Source: Anaerolineales bacterium UBA3905
Lineage (GTDB): Bacteria > Chloroflexota > Anaerolineae > Caldilineales > Caldilineaceae
Assembly (NCBI GenBank): GCA_002391565.1
Contig: DGFH01000109.1
Span: 1 to 9,268, forward strand
Direction of reading: 5' to 3'
DNA: 9,268 nt
Below the pieces are notes generated by a model, which made no database searches, had not been told where the DNA came from, and saw only the letters and a list, made by a program, of their open reading frames with translations. This document shows positions 1 to 6,457 of this stretch, piece by piece (the stretch's first letter is position 1; the number at the start of each line of letters is the position of its first letter). Position numbers and translations under genes: made by a program.

Positions 1-19
1 AGATGTGTATAAGAGACAG
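1..19 (+). other. Tn5/Nextera mosaic-end adapter remnant (artefact)
   Basis: The first 19 bases read AGATGTGTATAAGAGACAG, which is exactly the transposase mosaic-end sequence used in tagmentation libraries. The genomic insert starts at base 20. An apparent ATG at position 3 lies inside this adapter, in frame with the glcF fragment that follows, so it gives a false start and six false N-terminal residues. Untrimmed adapter at a contig end is a library artefact, not a mobile element of the organism. Confidence 0.97.
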
Positions 20-254
20 GTCGGCGGGGACGTACAACCTGGAACAGCCGGAACTGGCGCACGCCATTGGTGAACGCAAAGCGCGCAACATCCTGAGCAC
101 GGGCGCCGCTGCTGTAGTTACCGGCAACATTGGCTGCATAAATCAGATCAGAACTCACCTGGAATTGCTTGGCAATCCCCTACCCCTCTGGCATACGATC
201 GAAGTGCTGGACAAAGCCTACCAGGGAGAGAGATTGGAGATCGACATCCGCTGA
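20..254 (+). CDS. glcF: Glycolate oxidase iron-sulfur subunit, C-terminal fragment (5' truncated)
   Basis: This is the last 77 or so residues of a GlcF-like protein. GlcF is the Fe-S/CCG-domain subunit of the membrane-associated glycolate (or related 2-hydroxy acid) oxidase, which passes electrons from the flavoprotein subunits GlcD and GlcE towards the respiratory chain. The fragment opens at SAGTYNL, which in the family directly follows the Cys-Cys-Gly of the last CCG motif. It then has the family pattern of an E-L-A..I-G-E-R-K-A helix, the TGNIGC stretch with a conserved cysteine, and a closing W-H-T-I-E-V-L-D segment, and stops at TGA 252-254. The true start and both [4Fe-4S] motifs lie off the left edge; the methionine upstream is adapter-encoded. 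A related CCG-domain subunit such as a lactate or other 2-hydroxy-acid oxidase is the main alternative, but the SAGTYN/TGNIGC combination favours GlcF. Confidence 0.88.
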
Positions 255-349
255 GATAAAAGTCAGAGCGAGTTGCGCAGGGTGACGCTGCCAGTCATCC
301 CTTTTATTGTGTCAGGCGCCGCAGGCATGACGCCCCATCTCCAATCTCT
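229..349. repeat. 13-bp inverted repeat around the convergent gap
   Basis: AGAGATTGGAGAT at 229-241, in the last codons of glcF, recurs as its exact reverse complement ATCTCCAATCTCT at 337-349, just beyond the stop of the convergent lipoprotein gene. The arms are 95 bases apart and enclose the putative terminator. In a transcript crossing the gap the arms could pair and close a long stem-loop. It may be chance, although an exact 13-mer is uncommon at this spacing. Confidence 0.6.
280..308 (+). terminator. Probable intrinsic terminator after glcF
   Basis: Starting 25 bases after the glcF stop, GGGTGAC (280-286) can pair with GTCATCCC (294-301), giving seven base pairs with one bulged T and a 7-base loop. 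The run TTTTATT (302-308) follows at once. Stem plus T-tract is the layout of a rho-independent terminator reading rightward. It sits in the 102-bp gap between two convergent genes. The opposite strand has no T-run after the stem, so it should act mainly on the glcF transcript. Confidence 0.55.
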
Positions 350-356
350 TCATCGC

Positions 357-3227
357 CTAGTCCCAGCTTCCTGCCTCATCCCCAACCATCGTATACAGGA
401 ACACCCCCACGCGTATCACTTCCCCATGCTCAAAGGGCAGGTAGGTGGCAGTGGCTGGCTCCTCTTTCGCCAGCGCCCAGCCGATGGCAGCGCGCAGGTC
501 GGCGTGCTCACGCCAGACTTTGCCAAAGCCGCGCAGCGGCTGCTCGCGCCCGGCTGGCGGGCTGAAAGCAGGATCGGACTCAGCGTCGCCCTCGCGGAAG
601 GCGTCGGCGTAGCTAAACCAGCGGCCATCATGCAGGAAGGCATAGATGCGCCCGGTCGCCTGCACCCAGATCATCACGCCGTTGTCGAAGCGTTGGATGG
701 CGGCAGGGCTGCTGATCGCTTCGGGAGCGGTCGCCCAGCCGAGCGCCTGCTGCACACGCATATCGCTCTCCCAACGCAGCGCCAGGTCGCCTGATGGTCG
801 ATAGAAACCGGCGGGCGGCTCACCTGTCAATGGCGCCGTCGCTGCGGGCGTTGGCGTTGGCAATGGCAGCGCCACAGGGACAGCGACGGCGGGAATAGCA
901 GGCAGCGCGGCAAGCGGCGTCCAGGTCAGCGTCGCCGGATCAAGCTGAATGACCTCGCCTGTCCTTGTACCGATAAAGAGCCGATAGCCGCCATCCGCCA
1001 ACAAGGGCGAAACCGCCAGCGTGCCGATTTTGTTGTCCAGGTCGTTGGGGTCGGCAAAGCGGGCGTCCTGCCACAGCGCCCAGGTCGCGCCGCCGTCGGA
1101 GGAGCGCCAGAGCGCTGCGTTGCCGGCGATATAGAGCGTCGGGTCGGCGGGATAGCCTGGCGCCGGGAAAACGCCCAGCAACAGCTCGCCCGGCGTCGTC
1201 GTGATCGACGTGGTGAGCCAGGCGCCGCCATCGATGCTGAGTCGCACCTGATTGGTGGCATAGTCCTGTTCGATGACGGGGGCAACGACCGGCGTCGCGC
1301 CCGGCAACAACTCGCTCACCGGCGGCAGCGGGACTTCTCCCGCCGCTGTGCTGTAGCCACCCGTTACGACCAGCGTCCAGCTCAGCCCGCCATCTGTCGA
1401 CTGTTGATAGGAGACGCCGCTGACGCCGGTGAGCACGTCGTGAAAACGCGCCTTCAGCACCAGCGTCTGGCTCTGCGCAAAGTCGTCGGCAAAAGCAATC
1501 GCTTCCCCGCGCAGATGCAGCAAATTGTTCCACAGCGGCGTCCACCTCTCGCCGTCATCGGTCGAACGCCAGACGCCATAACCCCAATAGTCGCTACGGT
1601 AACCGGTGACGTAGATCGTGTGGTCGGCGGCGTAGTTGGGCGAGAAAAAGGCGTGGAGGGTTTGATAGTCATCATCGGGCAGTCCGCCGCGCAGTTTCGC
1701 CCACGTGACGCCGCCATCGATGGAGCGGTAGAGGTCGCCCGTCTCGATCTCCGCCAGCAGCGTCGCGTCGGCGGCAAAATGCGGTGACACTTTGACGCCG
1801 GTGATCCAGGCTTCGGGCAATGCTTCGGGGCGGGGGGCTTCCGGCTCCGGCGGCGCGCTGCCTTGCTCGGCGAGCACGTAAAGATTGCCCTCGCGCCGGG
1901 CAAAGAGACGTCCCTGGGCAGCATCATAACCCATCACGCACGCTGCGGGCCAACGCCCGATTGGGGTCAGCGTCGCCAGGTCGAGCACGGCGCCGTCGGG
2001 CAGATAGCCCTGACCGGTGCGAGCGTTGACGAAGTCAATGCTTAGCCCATCGCGCACCGTGACCGGCGCCCCAGCGGCATCGCTGACGAGCAGGTTGGAA
2101 AAGACAACGTAGCGATTGTAGAAGCGGCTGCGATAGAAGCGCCCCCCAACCTCGCCGACGGCGTTAACCCCAGTGCCACAGGTGGCCTGCATTTCTGGCG
2201 CCAGGGCAGGCTCGATCGGCGTCAACGTAGCGGCGTCCAGCCAGCGGGGGGCATCTACAATGCCACACCCCTTGCCGGTGCAATGAGCGCGGATATCCAC
2301 CGCAATCACGCCGAGGTCGGGCGACACCCAGGCGCGTTCCGCCCAACGGCATCCGTTGCACCAGAGAAAGCCGATCTGGTTCAGATCGGTCAGCTCTGGG
2401 AAAAGATCGCCCGTCACCTGAAACGTTGCGGGGTCGGCAGTATAGACGGTGTAGGCGACGATCAGCACTTCGTTGCGCGCTGGGTTGTAGACCGGTGCGC
2501 CAGGCTGGTCGATCTCACCCAGCACCTGAAGCGTGGCGCCATCGACGATGCGCACACCTGGCGCCAGGTCATCGCTGCTGTAGGTGTAGGGTTCTCCCAC
2601 GAACAGGCGGTTGCGTTCGGCGTCAATGGCGATGGCGCCGCCAGGCAACACGCCAACTTCCTCCAGCGTGTTCGTGTCGATCACGTGGATCGCTGGCGCC
2701 TCGCCTTCCTGCACGTAGCTGTTGAAGACATAGAGGCGATCGTTGCGGGCGTCGAGTTCGAGATTGCTGCCCAACCCTGGCAACGTCGTCAGCACTGTAT
2801 AGGTGGCGGCGTCCACCACATGCACCTGGGCGTCGGTGTCGGCAACATAGAGGCGGTTGGCGCCAGGGTCATAGCGCAGGTCGTTGAGCGTGGCCCCTGG
2901 GGGCGCCAGCGGCAGGTGAGCGATGAGGCGCGGCAACAGTGCATCCGCTGCGCCCAGCGCCGCAGGTTGAGCAGCGGGCAGCGGCGAGACAGGCGCCATA
3001 ACCTCGGCGCTGGCAGGCGCAGCATCCACGCCAGGCGACGCGGTTGGGGCGCCCAGTGCAGCGGCCATCTCTGCGACCTGCGTCGTCAGCACGGCGTTGG
3101 TGGTTGCCAACGCCGCAATCGTCGCCTCGGCGTTGGGTGGGTTAGCAGGCCGGTCGTTACAGGCGGTGATCAGCGCCATCGCCAGCAGCAGACTCAGTTT
3201 TGTCAGGGAAAATCGAAAGGTTGACAT
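357..3227 (-). CDS. Large exported lipoprotein with YVTN-type propeller, Asp-box (BNR) repeats and duplicated C-terminal module
   Basis: Predicted 956-residue surface lipoprotein; its ligand or activity is unknown. Residues 1-23 form a lipoprotein signal peptide: basic start, hydrophobic core LSLLLAMAL, lipobox I-T-A-C with the lipidated Cys at 23. A short Ala-rich, possibly coiled stretch (about 33-59) and an Ala/Pro linker follow. Residues about 100-455 carry repeated blades of the form 'NRLYVAD...V.VVDA.T', as in YVTN beta-propellers. Residues about 475-770 carry Asp-box motifs S-x-D-G-G-x-x-W at about 502-509, 555-562, 610-617 and 709-716, with a degenerate copy near 664, as in sialidase or Vps10/photosystem-stability-type propellers. 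After a Pro/Thr linker, two copies of an 'LGWA...E......F..G' module fill about 817-956. I chose the ATG at 3227 over the more upstream in-frame start at 3290 because AGGAGG lies 10 bases before it and the signal peptide starts there. No sialidase catalytic set was recognised, so a binding or structural role is more likely. Confidence 0.85.
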   Translation of the reverse strand: MSTFRFSLTKLSLLLAMALITACNDRPANPPNAEATIAALATTNAVLTTQVAEMAAALGAPTASPGVDAAPASAEVMAPVSPLPAAQPAALGAADALLPRLIAHLPLAPPGATLNDLRYDPGANRLYVADTDAQVHVVDAATYTVLTTLPGLGSNLELDARNDRLYVFNSYVQEGEAPAIHVIDTNTLEEVGVLPGGAIAIDAERNRLFVGEPYTYSSDDLAPGVRIVDGATLQVLGEIDQPGAPVYNPARNEVLIVAYTVYTADPATFQVTGDLFPELTDLNQIGFLWCNGCRWAERAWVSPDLGVIAVDIRAHCTGKGCGIVDAPRWLDAATLTPIEPALAPEMQATCGTGVNAVGEVGGRFYRSRFYNRYVVFSNLLVSDAAGAPVTVRDGLSIDFVNARTGQGYLPDGAVLDLATLTPIGRWPAACVMGYDAAQGRLFARREGNLYVLAEQGSAPPEPEAPRPEALPEAWITGVKVSPHFAADATLLAEIETGDLYRSIDGGVTWAKLRGGLPDDDYQTLHAFFSPNYAADHTIYVTGYRSDYWGYGVWRSTDDGERWTPLWNNLLHLRGEAIAFADDFAQSQTLVLKARFHDVLTGVSGVSYQQSTDGGLSWTLVVTGGYSTAAGEVPLPPVSELLPGATPVVAPVIEQDYATNQVRLSIDGGAWLTTSITTTPGELLLGVFPAPGYPADPTLYIAGNAALWRSSDGGATWALWQDARFADPNDLDNKIGTLAVSPLLADGGYRLFIGTRTGEVIQLDPATLTWTPLAALPAIPAVAVPVALPLPTPTPAATAPLTGEPPAGFYRPSGDLALRWESDMRVQQALGWATAPEAISSPAAIQRFDNGVMIWVQATGRIYAFLHDGRWFSYADAFREGDAESDPAFSPPAGREQPLRGFGKVWREHADLRAAIGWALAKEEPATATYLPFEHGEVIRVGVFLYTMVGDEAGSWD

Positions 3228-3237
3228 AGGTGGCTTC

Positions 3238-3243
3238 CCTCCT
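3238..3243 (-). promoter_or_regulatory. Shine-Dalgarno of the propeller lipoprotein gene
   Basis: On the minus strand AGGAGG lies at 3243 down to 3238, ten bases upstream of the ATG at 3227. It decides the start: the more upstream in-frame start at 3290 would add 21 residues ahead of an otherwise perfect lipoprotein signal peptide. Confidence 0.75.
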
Positions 3244-3329
3244 CGGAAGGCTGAAGCCGGTGCAGCAGGCAGGCAGCCGCGCACTGGCATCTTTAGTAAG
3301 CGTCACCGAGACCGGATTGGTTCCCGGCA

Positions 3330-3439
3330 GCGCCCTGTCACGCCAGTGCCCATGTCACGCCAGAGGCGATGACCTACAAGCCCCAATCGACCCCACGATT
3401 GTTGCAGCGGAACTTGGGAAGGCGCCCTGTCACGCCAGT
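3330..3439. repeat. Repeated 18-mer / 11-mer cluster upstream of the lipoprotein gene
   Basis: GCGCCCTGTCACGCCAGT occurs exactly at 3330-3347 and again at 3422-3439. A third copy of its core TGTCACGCCAG lies at 3353-3363, so the first two cores (3336-3346 and 3353-3363) form a tandem pair with a 17-base period. All are in the same orientation within the 236-bp gap between the RNase D stop and the lipoprotein start. Candidates are operator-like sites for the lipoprotein gene or pieces of a dispersed intergenic repeat. The rest of the gap (3228-3463) shows no convincing sigma-70 promoter and no coding potential. Confidence 0.8.
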
Positions 3440-3463
3440 AACTACTCTGGGCAGCAGCCCCGA

Positions 3464-4660
3464 TCAAGCTGGCTGCATGACGGCGGTGTGGGCAAGAATG
3501 TCGAAAATTGCCGGGCCGTAGTGTTTCAGTTTCCAGGGGGTGAGTCCGGCGATCTGCGCCAACTCTTCGAGAGAGGCGGCATTGCTTTGCGCAATGGCGA
3601 ACAACGTGCTATTGGGGAGAACAATGTCGGCGTCGACGCCGCGCGATCTGGCTGTTTCGGTGCGCCAACGACGGAGTGCGTCGTAACGGAGTTGGGCGGG
3701 CTTGTCCAGCTGTTGCTCTGGTCGGCCCTCGCCGTTAGGGAGCGGCGGCAAAGGACGTAGCCGCCCCAGCCGGATGGTGCGCAGCAGTTCATCACCATAG
3801 CGGCGGATTTGGAGATCCGAAAGTCCTGGCACCTGCTCCAAAGCAGCTTCCGTTTCCGGTTGTAGCTTGACCAGGTCGATCAACACAGAGTCGTTGATTA
3901 CTTTGAAAGGAGGGCGATCGGCCAGGCGCGCGGCTTCTTCGCGCCACAGCCAGAGCGCTTCCAGCACGCCGTGCTGCTCGCGCGGAGCGTCGCGCACAGA
4001 TTTCATCTGCCAGAAGGTGCGTTCCTCTGGGGTGCGGGCAGCAGGATCAGCGGCTACCAGGGCGGCAAACGCGTCTTGCGCCTCTTCCCAACGCGCGCGC
4101 GCCTGGAGCTCCGCCACCAACAGATCGCGCAGCGGCAACAGATAGTGTGTGTCCATTTGCGCATACGCGATCTGTTGCGGCGTCAGCGGGCGTTTGCCCC
4201 AGTCGGTGCGCTGCATCCGCTTGTTACTGACAATGCCGAAGTGTTTTTCCAGCAGCGCCGCCAACCCGACCTGGCTCCAGCCAAGAATACGCGCCGCCAG
4301 CTGGGTGTCGAAGACGCGACCGAAGGTGAAGCCATAGCTGCGATAGAGCATGAGCATGTCATTGTCGGCGGCGTGCATCACCACCTCAATCGATGGATCG
4401 GCAAACAATTCGCCCAGTGGCGCCAGGTCTGCAAGCCGCAACGGATCGACCAGAAAGTCGGCAATCTCGGGCGCGCCGCCAGCGTGCTCGTCGTCGTGTG
4501 CGGAAATCTGGATCAGGCAAACTTTGCCGTGATAGCTATACAGGCTGTCGCTTTCCGTATCGAGGGCGAAACGCGGCTGACGCCGGAGATAAGCTACGAG
4601 TTGTTGCAGCGCTTTAGGCGTGTAGACCAAAGCCTGCGTTGGTTTCGAGTTGACGGACAT
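3464..4660 (-). CDS. rnd: Ribonuclease D (DEDD 3'-5' exoribonuclease with HRDC domains)
   Basis: A 398-residue cytoplasmic 3'-5' exoribonuclease of the DEDDy type, a family that trims tRNA precursors and other structured RNA ends with two bound metal ions. Exo I is F-A-L-D-T-E with D34 and E36. Exo II is H-A-A-D-N-D with D101. Exo III is Y166-A-Q-M-D170, the Tyr marking the DEDDy class; the family phrase 'Q...DWGKRPLT..Q..YA..D..YLLPL' is clear at 150-178. Two helical HRDC-like nucleic-acid-binding regions follow, about 212-300 and 317-395, separated by a short Pro/Gly-rich linker (303-313). Length is slightly above the roughly 375 of E. coli RNase D. The ATG at 4660 is the only good start, yet no Shine-Dalgarno precedes it (AATAACATACGTTAGC), so a weak or leaderless start is possible. 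It is divergent from the 4824 operon and upstream of the lipoprotein gene, whose own gap suggests separate expression. Confidence 0.93.
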   Translation of the reverse strand: MSVNSKPTQALVYTPKALQQLVAYLRRQPRFALDTESDSLYSYHGKVCLIQISAHDDEHAGGAPEIADFLVDPLRLADLAPLGELFADPSIEVVMHAADNDMLMLYRSYGFTFGRVFDTQLAARILGWSQVGLAALLEKHFGIVSNKRMQRTDWGKRPLTPQQIAYAQMDTHYLLPLRDLLVAELQARARWEEAQDAFAALVAADPAARTPEERTFWQMKSVRDAPREQHGVLEALWLWREEAARLADRPPFKVINDSVLIDLVKLQPETEAALEQVPGLSDLQIRRYGDELLRTIRLGRLRPLPPLPNGEGRPEQQLDKPAQLRYDALRRWRTETARSRGVDADIVLPNSTLFAIAQSNAASLEELAQIAGLTPWKLKHYGPAIFDILAHTAVMQPA

Positions 4661-4685
4661 GCTAACGTATGTTATTCACAACTAA

Positions 4686-4699
4686 GCAACGGCGGTTGC
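4686..4699. repeat. Small palindrome in the divergent promoter region
   Basis: GCAAC-GGCG-GTTGC forms a 5-bp inverted repeat in the 163-bp gap between divergent rnd and the PrsW-like operon. It could be an operator or simply chance. The rest of the gap (4661-4823) holds only candidate promoter elements; I see no gene in it. Confidence 0.3.
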
Positions 4700-4704
4700 G
4701 TTCA

Positions 4705-4734
4705 TTGACAACCATGCGCAGTGCGAGGTAAATC
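4705..4734 (+). promoter_or_regulatory. Candidate sigma-70-like promoter for the PrsW-like operon
   Basis: A perfect TTGACA (4705-4710) is followed after 18 bases by TAAATC (4729-4734), a weak -10 match. A start just downstream would leave a leader of about 80 bases before the GTG at 4824. The -35 is good and the -10 is poor, so this is tentative. Confidence 0.3.
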
Positions 4735-4812
4735 CTATCTTACTGCGTATTCCTGTGATGTGTCAAACAAAATTGCCGAAAACACCTTCATCCGCCCTGT
4801 ATTCATCCTGAG

Positions 4813-4817
4813 AGGAG
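4813..4817 (+). promoter_or_regulatory. Shine-Dalgarno selecting the GTG start at 4824
   Basis: AGGAG inside GAGAGGAGAG lies six bases before GTG 4824. The next in-frame ATG (4839) is 21 bases from this site, too far, so the GTG is the likelier start. Confidence 0.75.
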
Positions 4818-4823
4818 AGCAGC

Positions 4824-5759
4824 GTGCAAGCAAGCATTATGCCTGACAGCGGCCCGCCCGCCACAGCGACGCCGCCACGGCGCCCCAGCTTTCTGCGCTC
4901 GATTACGCTGGAATTGGCGGCGCTGTTGATCTTCGTGGCGCTCTTCAACCTGTTCGCTGGCATCGGCGCCGCCTTGAATGAAACCGGTCTGATCATCCTG
5001 GGCTTGATCATGGCAGTGACGCCAGCGCTGCTGTGGTTGCTGATTTTCTACCGTCTCGATCGCGCTGAACCGGAGCCAAAGCGTCTGGTGGCCGGCGTCT
5101 ATCTCACCGGGCTATTGTTGGCTGCTGCATTGCACCTGCCCATCTTTGGCGTGATCTTCGATACGCAGAGCTGGCTGGGCGCGTACTGGTGGTCACAGCT
5201 GCTCGGCAATATCCTGGTGGTCGGCATGGTGACGGCGGCGATCATCTACGGCGCCGTGCGCGTCGTGGTCTTCGACAACCCGGAATTTGACGAACGGTTG
5301 GACGGCGTGATCTATGCCGTCGCCGCCGGTTTAGGCGTGGCAACCGTCAGCAACTTCGTCTATGTGTGGCAGCACGGCGGCGTCGATCTCAACATTGGCT
5401 CGATCCGCGTGGTGGTCGATACGCTGGGCTACGCCAGCAGCGCCGGCATGCTTGGCTACTTTATCGGGCAGGTGCGCTTCGAAAAGACGCCGCTCATTTA
5501 CTTGCCGGGCGGTGTACTGCTTGCTGCGATATTGACCGGCCTCTATTTCTTTTTGATCGAACGCACGGGCGCCAACAGTTTCGGTGGTGAGCTCTGGCGC
5601 GACCTGTTGCTGGGCATCTTCCTGACGCTGGTTATGATGGGCGCCGTCGCCTGGCTGGTGCGCCGCGCCAACGAAGAGACGGCGCGCGTGGCGCAGCTTT
5701 CCGCCACTGGCGACAGTTGGGAAGCCAAAGCCGCCGTCGATGAGGGAGGTGCAGCATGA
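4824..5759 (+). CDS. PrsW-like polytopic membrane protein, probably catalytically inactive
   Basis: A 311-residue membrane protein with about eight hydrophobic segments (roughly 29-50, 54-76, 88-112, 125-149, 160-181, 196-217, 225-245, 259-280) and polar ends. PrsW relationship is suggested by the D-R-A-E-P-E-P loop (79-85), E-F-D-E-R-L-D-G-V-I-Y (154-164) followed by A-A-G-L-G-V-A-T-V-S-N, and a G-Y-F-I-G segment (211-215). PrsW proteins are intramembrane metalloproteases that in Bacillus cleave the anti-sigma factor RsiW. By my remembered family pattern, the EExxK glutamates become A138-A139 and the Lys Y142, the Glu of the later E-N becomes S176, the motif His becomes Y203, and the last-helix His becomes T238. 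This points to a pseudoprotease acting as a binding, escort or sensor protein. Its stop overlaps the next gene (ATGA), so the two are coupled. PrsW-like identity is fairly sure; the inactive state depends on that alignment. Confidence 0.78.
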   Translation: MQASIMPDSGPPATATPPRRPSFLRSITLELAALLIFVALFNLFAGIGAALNETGLIILGLIMAVTPALLWLLIFYRLDRAEPEPKRLVAGVYLTGLLLAAALHLPIFGVIFDTQSWLGAYWWSQLLGNILVVGMVTAAIIYGAVRVVVFDNPEFDERLDGVIYAVAAGLGVATVSNFVYVWQHGGVDLNIGSIRVVVDTLGYASSAGMLGYFIGQVRFEKTPLIYLPGGVLLAAILTGLYFFLIERTGANSFGGELWRDLLLGIFLTLVMMGAVAWLVRRANEETARVAQLSATGDSWEAKAAVDEGGAA

Positions 5760-6457
5760 CGATGTGGATCGATCGCCTGATCAAGCCCAGCCCGACCAAC
5801 GAAGCGCCTGGCCCGCGTGAACAACTCCGCAACGATATCGCTGTGATCGTTACGGTGCTCTTCGCCCTGTTCCTGGCGCTGGGCATCCGCAACCAGGTTT
5901 ACACCGCCAGCAGGCTGGTGAGCATCCATGAGGGTGGTCTGCGCATTGCGCACCCGGAGCGATGGGTGTTGCAGAGTAATGACGGTGCAGGCTTGATTGC
6001 TGTAAATCTCGGCAGCCCCAGCACCTACGATAGCCGCGTTGAGGTGACAAGCCGCCCACTCCATCCTGATGAGACGTTGGAACGCGCGCGCTTTGAGCGC
6101 GGACTAAAGCTGGCCACCGAATTAAGCAGCTATCGAGAGATGGAGGCGGCGCAGATGGAGGTGCTGAACGGCATCCCGGCGCTGGTCACCACTTATGGCT
6201 TTGTCGCCGACCCCACGCGTGACGCTGGCGTAACCGGGCTGCCGGTCGTTGTCGAAGCGCAAGATATCTTGTTTGTGAAGGGCGGCATGCTCTACGTGGT
6301 CTCGTTGCGCGCCGACGCCGTCGATTGGGAAGCCAACGCACGTGATTTTGCCGTCATCACCAACAGCCTGCGACTGCGGCCCGCAAAATCGCCGTCGGCC
6401 GCCACATCCGCCGACGGCTTCAGCAGCAGCGCCGCCACCCTGGAAGGAGGCAACTGA
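5756..6457 (+). CDS. Single-pass membrane protein with PsbP/DcrB-like extracytoplasmic domain
   Basis: A 233-residue protein of unknown function. A polar 26-residue N-terminal segment precedes one hydrophobic helix (about 27-44, IAVIVTVLFALFLALGI). The remainder (about 58-208) is probably outside the membrane. It opens with 'G-L-R-I-A-H-P-E-R-W' and closes with 'F-A-V-I-T-N-S-L-R-L', the beginning and end signature of PsbP/DcrB/DUF1795-like domains, with the usual 'G-I-P-A-L...Y' and 'G-G-M-L-Y-V-V-S' strands between. A Ser/Ala-rich tail follows. There is no enzyme motif, so a binding or scaffold role is likely. The ATG at 5756 has GGAGG (5745-5749) six bases upstream and overlaps the preceding stop by four bases. 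The one-TM, inside-out layout resembles that of membrane-anchored substrates or sensors, which fits its place between a PrsW-like protein and a secreted protease; that link is inference. Confidence 0.75.
   Translation: MTMWIDRLIKPSPTNEAPGPREQLRNDIAVIVTVLFALFLALGIRNQVYTASRLVSIHEGGLRIAHPERWVLQSNDGAGLIAVNLGSPSTYDSRVEVTSRPLHPDETLERARFERGLKLATELSSYREMEAAQMEVLNGIPALVTTYGFVADPTRDAGVTGLPVVVEAQDILFVKGGMLYVVSLRADAVDWEANARDFAVITNSLRLRPAKSPSAATSADGFSSSAATLEGGN

Noticed and set aside
2283..3224. Long open frame (313 codons) on the plus strand opposite the lipoprotein gene
   Set aside because: Lies wholly antisense to a well-supported gene with signal peptide and repeats, is rich in Arg/Gly/His typical of GC-rich shadow frames, and shows no family pattern or ribosome site.
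3330..3439. Possible CRISPR array from the repeated TGTCACGCCAG
   Set aside because: Only three short cores with unequal spacing (17 and 75 bases), no uniform spacers and no cas genes nearby.
3454..3476. Hairpin at the rnd stop (GCAGCC / GGCTGC, minus strand)
   Set aside because: Only six pairs around an 11-base loop, overlapping the stop codon, with no T-run after it; not enough for a terminator call.
3971..4708. 245-codon plus-strand frame opposite rnd
   Set aside because: Antisense to the conserved DEDD and HRDC parts of RNase D; no independent support.
4773..4803. Second possible promoter (TTGCCG ... TGTATT)
   Set aside because: 19-base spacer and poor matches in both boxes; weaker than the TTGACA at 4705.
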